A stretch of 7,327 bases of DNA, from contig CANRMZ010000062.1 in the NCBI GenBank assembly GCA_947631885.1, forward strand, positions 1-7,327. Reading direction: 5' to 3'. The DNA comes from an uncultured Bacilli bacterium (GTDB lineage Bacteria > Bacillota_I > Bacilli_A > RF39 > UBA660). The translations under genes and the position numbers were made by a program. Shown piece after piece: positions 5,186 to 7,327 of this stretch (position 1 is the first letter of the stretch; every line of letters starts with the position of its first letter). The notes under the pieces were generated by a model. The model worked only from the letters and a program-made list of their open reading frames with translations. It had not been told where the DNA came from and searched no databases.

Positions 5186-5740
5186 ATGAATAACTTACAA
5201 AATACTTCAATAGATTGTTCTGGTTTTGTATTTGCAAATGGCTTTGCAAATTTTTCACCATACATAATTTCCGAAAGAAATCTATATGCTAATTATAAAA
5301 GTGGCAAAGGTCCAATTGTTATGAGTGAAACGCAAAGGCATATGAAAGTGCTAGATTTGCTTGAAAGACTAGGCTTTCCTATGGCCGAAGTTGGTACATA
5401 TTATTATAAAGATTTAATAATGAAAATAGTTACTTTATTAGAAGAAGATTTAGCCTCTGAAGAGCAAATAGTTGAGTTATTGGAACAACCATATTCACAA
5501 TTATATTTTGATTTGGCAAGAAATGAACTAGATGTGGGTATTAAATCATTTAATGAATATGTTACTTTAGCATTTGAGGGTATTGATATAGAGAAAGCTG
5601 ATTCAGAACTTTTACAAAGAGTTGTGGAAAAAATGGATAGTGCTATTTCAAATAGACAACTACCACTGATACTAGCTCAAGAGTTTAGGCTTTCTATTGA
5701 TGATTCTTCTAGAGCTTTAGCTTATCCTATAGCAAATTAA
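5186..5740 (+). CDS. Hypothetical cytoplasmic protein, weak Spo0A C-terminal-domain resemblance
   Basis: This protein has 184 residues with no signal peptide or membrane segment. After a non-conserved N-terminus of about 45 residues comes a helical region beginning RHMKVLDLLERLGFPMAEVG and continuing YYYKDLIMKIVTLLEED. This is reminiscent of the start of the Spo0A DNA-binding domain (a helix ending in LG-x-P, then G-x-x-Y and a long helix). The stretch PYSQLYFDLARNEL plus GIKSFNEYVTLAFEG could correspond to its LYPxIAxx and VERAIRHAIE helices. The match is loose and judged by eye, and the receiver domain of true Spo0A is absent. If right, it would be a stand-alone regulator or a degenerate relative. 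The N-terminal CSGFVFANGFANFSPYI segment is unrecognised. It is transcribed from the promoter at 5054 through a structured leader and ends at a terminator at 5746. Confidence 0.65.
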   Translation: MNNLQNTSIDCSGFVFANGFANFSPYIISERNLYANYKSGKGPIVMSETQRHMKVLDLLERLGFPMAEVGTYYYKDLIMKIVTLLEEDLASEEQIVELLEQPYSQLYFDLARNELDVGIKSFNEYVTLAFEGIDIEKADSELLQRVVEKMDSAISNRQLPLILAQEFRLSIDDSSRALAYPIAN

Positions 5741-5745
5741 ATATA

Positions 5746-5776
5746 AGGCAATTTTTGAAATATAAAATTGCTTTTT
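5746..5776 (+). terminator. Intrinsic terminator after the Spo0A_C-like gene
   Basis: GCAATTTT (5748-5755) pairs perfectly with AAAATTGC (5764-5771), extendable by two pairs outward, followed by TTTTT. The loop is 8 nt. Confidence 0.75.
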
Positions 5777-5796
5777 GTTTGGGCTTTTTCTATAAT
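5768..5796 (+). promoter_or_regulatory. Candidate promoter of the HAD phosphatase gene
   Basis: TTGCTT (5768-5773), a 17-nt spacer and a perfect TATAAT (5791-5796) form a plausible promoter that overlaps the preceding terminator. The leader would be only about 10 nt, just enough to hold AGGTGG at 5803-5808. Confidence 0.4.
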
Positions 5797-5812
5797 TAAT
5801 ATAGGTGGTAGT

Positions 5813-6505
5813 ATGATAGTATTTTATGATTTTGATGGAACCCTTACTCCATATCCTATTCCGCAATATGAAATTATTACTAAATGTAATATGGATTATG
5901 AAGCTTTTTATAACCGAGTATTAGAAATTACGCAAAAGATGAATTTAAGCATATATGAAGCTTACTATGACGTCTTTAAAAATGTTTTAATGGAAAATGG
6001 ATTTAAATTTAATAAAGATGTTATTTCTTTAGGAGCAGATAATGTTACATATAGTAAAGGTGTAATGGAATTCATTCCGGCTTTAAGAATAATGGGTATT
6101 AAACAATATGTAATTACTTCAGGATATAAAGATTATGTATTAAAAACATCTGTTGCCAAATATCTTGATGGGGTTGAGGGTACAGAATTTAAAGATGATG
6201 ATAATGATGGTAAAATAGATAAAATCTTAACAGATGAAGATAAAGTTACTTGTATAAAACAAATATGTGCTAAAGAAAATGTTTCTTATAGTGATGTTAT
6301 TTATATTGGTGATGGTCTAACTGATAAAGATGCTTTTACTTTTGTTCATCAAAATGGGGGAAAAGCTATTTTCGTAGGTGATCAGAATGCTGAATTCGAA
6401 GCCCTTAATGCATATAATGTTATTGACAAAGTATTTGCAAGAGACTTTAGTTTAGATGCTGCTTTATTTGCTTATATTGAATCATGCTATAAAAAAGAAA
6501 TTTAA
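5813..6505 (+). CDS. HAD-superfamily phosphatase (phosphoserine-phosphatase-like)
   Basis: This is a cytoplasmic, Mg2+-dependent phosphohydrolase of 230 residues. The ATG at 5813 is chosen because AGGTGG lies 4 nt upstream and the longer frame would start inside the upstream terminator. All four HAD motifs are present. Motif I is DFDGTLT, with nucleophile Asp6 and acid/base Asp8. Motif II is ITSGY, with Thr102/Ser103. Motif III is a Lys at about 144 in DEDKVTCIK. Motif IV is GDGLTDKDAF, with Asp167 and Asp171. The cap inserted between motifs I and II is helical (residues about 15-85), as in class I (HAD-IB, SerB-like) enzymes. Residues 130-140 (KDDDNDGKIDK) resemble a calcium-loop-like acidic turn. 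The substrate cannot be told from sequence; small phosphomonoesters are typical. Confidence 0.85.
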   Translation: MIVFYDFDGTLTPYPIPQYEIITKCNMDYEAFYNRVLEITQKMNLSIYEAYYDVFKNVLMENGFKFNKDVISLGADNVTYSKGVMEFIPALRIMGIKQYVITSGYKDYVLKTSVAKYLDGVEGTEFKDDDNDGKIDKILTDEDKVTCIKQICAKENVSYSDVIYIGDGLTDKDAFTFVHQNGGKAIFVGDQNAEFEALNAYNVIDKVFARDFSLDAALFAYIESCYKKEI

Positions 6506-6507
6506 AG

Positions 6508-6513
6508 TATAAT
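6508..6513 (+). promoter_or_regulatory. Possible -10 element upstream of the helical protein gene
   Basis: TATAAT lies just after the phosphatase stop codon, but no good -35 is found at the right distance. The helical protein gene starts 48 nt after the phosphatase, so it may instead be co-transcribed. Confidence 0.3.
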
Positions 6514-6553
6514 TATCTAAGATTGTAACAACCTATTATTAGGTGAAAATAAA

Positions 6554-6985
6554 ATGGAACAAGAAAATATCAATGCTTTAGATGAAGTTCATAAGGGAGC
6601 TACCATGGGCATCGATGCTGTGAAAATGATTTTAGATAAAGTTGAAGATAAAAAATTAAAAGATGTCCTTAATAAACAGTTACATGAATATGAAGACATA
6701 GCTAAAAAAGTAGATGCTATTTATCCTAATTATAATGAAGGCGAACCTCATAGTACGGGTGTAATGAATAAAGTTATGACTTGGTCAGGCATCGAGATGA
6801 AAACAATGGATGATACAAGCAACTCTAAAATTGCGGAAATCTTACTTCAAGGTGTTAATATGGGTATTATCGAAGGAAGAAAGATTTTAAATAAAAAGAA
6901 GATTAATAAAGAAGTAGAATCTATTGTTAGTGACTATGTAACGATGCAAGAAAAAAATGTTGAAACATTAAAAAGCTACTTATAA
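6554..6985 (+). CDS. Small all-helical hypothetical protein
   Basis: This soluble protein has 143 residues, with AGGTG 8 nt upstream of the ATG. It is predicted almost entirely helical in two similar halves. The first half has MGIDAVKMILDKVEDKKLKD and the second has MGIIEGRKILNKKKINKEV; both carry an MGI-x-x-(x)-K-x-I-L-(D/N)-K pattern, suggesting an internal duplication or antiparallel helical bundle. A GEPHSTGVMNKVMTWSGIEM connector lies between them. The shape recalls four-helix ferritin-like or DUF2383-type bundles, but no Glu/His metal ligand set is obvious and I do not assign a family. It may be co-transcribed with the HAD phosphatase. Confidence 0.75.
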   Translation: MEQENINALDEVHKGATMGIDAVKMILDKVEDKKLKDVLNKQLHEYEDIAKKVDAIYPNYNEGEPHSTGVMNKVMTWSGIEMKTMDDTSNSKIAEILLQGVNMGIIEGRKILNKKKINKEVESIVSDYVTMQEKNVETLKSYL

Positions 6986-6991
6986 TAAATG

Positions 6992-7022
6992 AGATGCAAT
7001 TATGAAATAAGCATCTTTTTTA
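6992..7022 (+). terminator. Intrinsic terminator after the helical protein
   Basis: AGATGC (6992-6997) pairs with GCATCT (7011-7016) and is followed by a T-run. A competing stem, ATGCAAT with ATTGCAT further downstream, is also possible. Confidence 0.65.
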
Positions 7023-7067
7023 TTGCATATTATTTAATGAAAAAGGCTATCAACATTTAATTATTTA

Positions 7068-7076
7068 TGTTATAAT
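7068..7076 (+). promoter_or_regulatory. Extended -10 promoter of the 36-residue ORF
   Basis: TG-T-TATAAT is a consensus extended -10 motif, 21 nt before the ATG at 7098. The predicted transcript starts near 7083, just before AAGGAG at 7085-7090. Confidence 0.6.
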
Positions 7077-7097
7077 ACCTGTGCAAGGAGTGAAGAG

Positions 7098-7208
7098 ATG
7101 AAAGTATTAAAGAAAAACTTACCCGAGGGAGTAAAGAAAAAATACGCTAGATATAAAGGCGTTAAAGTTAAGTTAATCCCTAATAAAAATAATAAAAAAA
7201 CTAAATAA
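7098..7208 (+). CDS. 36-residue basic small protein
   Basis: The ORF begins MKVLKKNLPEGVKKKYARYK and ends in KNNKKTK, with a TAA stop. AAGGAG lies 7 nt upstream of the ATG, an extended -10 promoter precedes it and a terminator follows, so it has every mark of an independent gene. It is strongly positively charged (about 15 Lys/Arg), with no hydrophobic segment. This suggests a nucleic-acid- or ribosome-associated small protein, by charge only. I do not recognise the family. Confidence 0.6.
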   Translation: MKVLKKNLPEGVKKKYARYKGVKVKLIPNKNNKKTK

Positions 7209-7225
7209 TAAGTAAGCAATATAAA

Positions 7226-7252
7226 AGGTAGATTTCTTATAGTAATCTATCT
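7226..7252 (+). repeat. Inverted repeat downstream of the small ORF
   Basis: AGGTAGATT (7226-7234) pairs with AATCTATCT (7244-7252), with one G-U pair and a 9-nt loop. It lacks a T-run and immediately precedes the terminator at 7254. It may stabilise the 3' end of the small transcript. Confidence 0.45.
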
Positions 7253-7253
7253 C

Positions 7254-7298
7254 AGACTGTTGACAAAGTAAAAATTTGAAGACAGTCTTTTTATTTTT
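7254..7298 (+). terminator. Intrinsic terminator of the small-ORF transcript
   Basis: AGACTGT (7254-7260) pairs perfectly with ACAGTCT (7282-7288) around a 21-nt loop, followed by a long T-rich tail. It ends a short transcription unit of about 210 nt. Confidence 0.65.
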
Positions 7299-7310
7299 GA
7301 AAAAAAGTAT

Positions 7311-7316
7311 TATAAT
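7311..7316 (+). promoter_or_regulatory. Possible -10 of the next gene
   Basis: A perfect TATAAT lies at the window edge. The region 17 nt upstream is only T-rich (TTTTTA), so the -35 is poor. Its gene lies beyond the window. Confidence 0.3.
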
Positions 7317-7327
7317 TAAATTGCGAG

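Noticed and set aside
5768..5813. TTG start extending the HAD phosphatase upstream
   Set aside because: It lies in the preceding terminator, whereas the ATG at 5813 has a good ribosome binding site and begins right before motif I.
7260..7265. TTGACA as a promoter -35
   Set aside because: It overlaps a terminator stem and has no -10 at 16-18 nt; the nearest TATAAT is about 45 nt away.

Overview
The window looks like chromosomal DNA from a low-GC Bacillota bacterium (Bacilli/Clostridia grade). The basis is the AT-rich intergenic DNA, A/T-ending codons, GGAGG-type ribosome binding sites, TTGACA/TATAAT promoters, U-tailed terminators, and a bclA-type collagen-like gene of the kind found on spore or cell surfaces. 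TGA is used as a stop and Trp is TGG, so the code is standard and the host is not a Mycoplasma-type bacterium. I cannot name a species.

Layout. (1) 21-673 and 3992-4477 hold pieces of one collagen-like surface-protein locus (Gly-Pro-Thr and Gly-Ala-Thr triplets plus short beta modules). The 5' part has a Cys-rich leader and is itself broken by a reading-frame change near 464-488. The 3' part has no ribosome binding site of its own. (2) Between them lies a compact ~3.3 kb insertion (about 672-3990). It carries a full-length large serine recombinase on the minus strand, a 41-residue ORF overlapping its start, and one divergent cargo gene for a secreted, Ala/Glu/Lys-rich coiled-coil protein with a Cys-containing C-terminal domain. 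The two ends carry matching inverted arms (679-695 and 3966-3985). When the ends are joined in silico they form a symmetric site of roughly 45 bp, the size expected of a serine-integrase attP. (3) 4484-5024 has a strong terminator closing the collagen locus, then a small membrane-anchored or secreted protein. (4) 5054-5776 has a promoter, a structured leader with a terminator-like hairpin, and a protein with a weak resemblance to the Spo0A C-terminal domain. (5) 5813-6985 has a HAD-family phosphatase and a small helical protein. (6) 7068-7298 has a 36-residue basic ORF with its own promoter, ribosome binding site and terminator.

How it may work together (inference). The recombinase element interrupts a collagen-like surface gene and supplies a different secreted protein from its own strong promoter. 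Excision would bring the two collagen halves back together, because every plausible crossover removes a multiple of 3 bp. Whether this is a regulated switch (as with sigK skin elements), a phase-variable surface switch, or simply a small mobile element using collagen repeats as its attachment site cannot be settled from sequence alone. Under the best-supported symmetric core, a TAA codon would remain at the rejoined junction.
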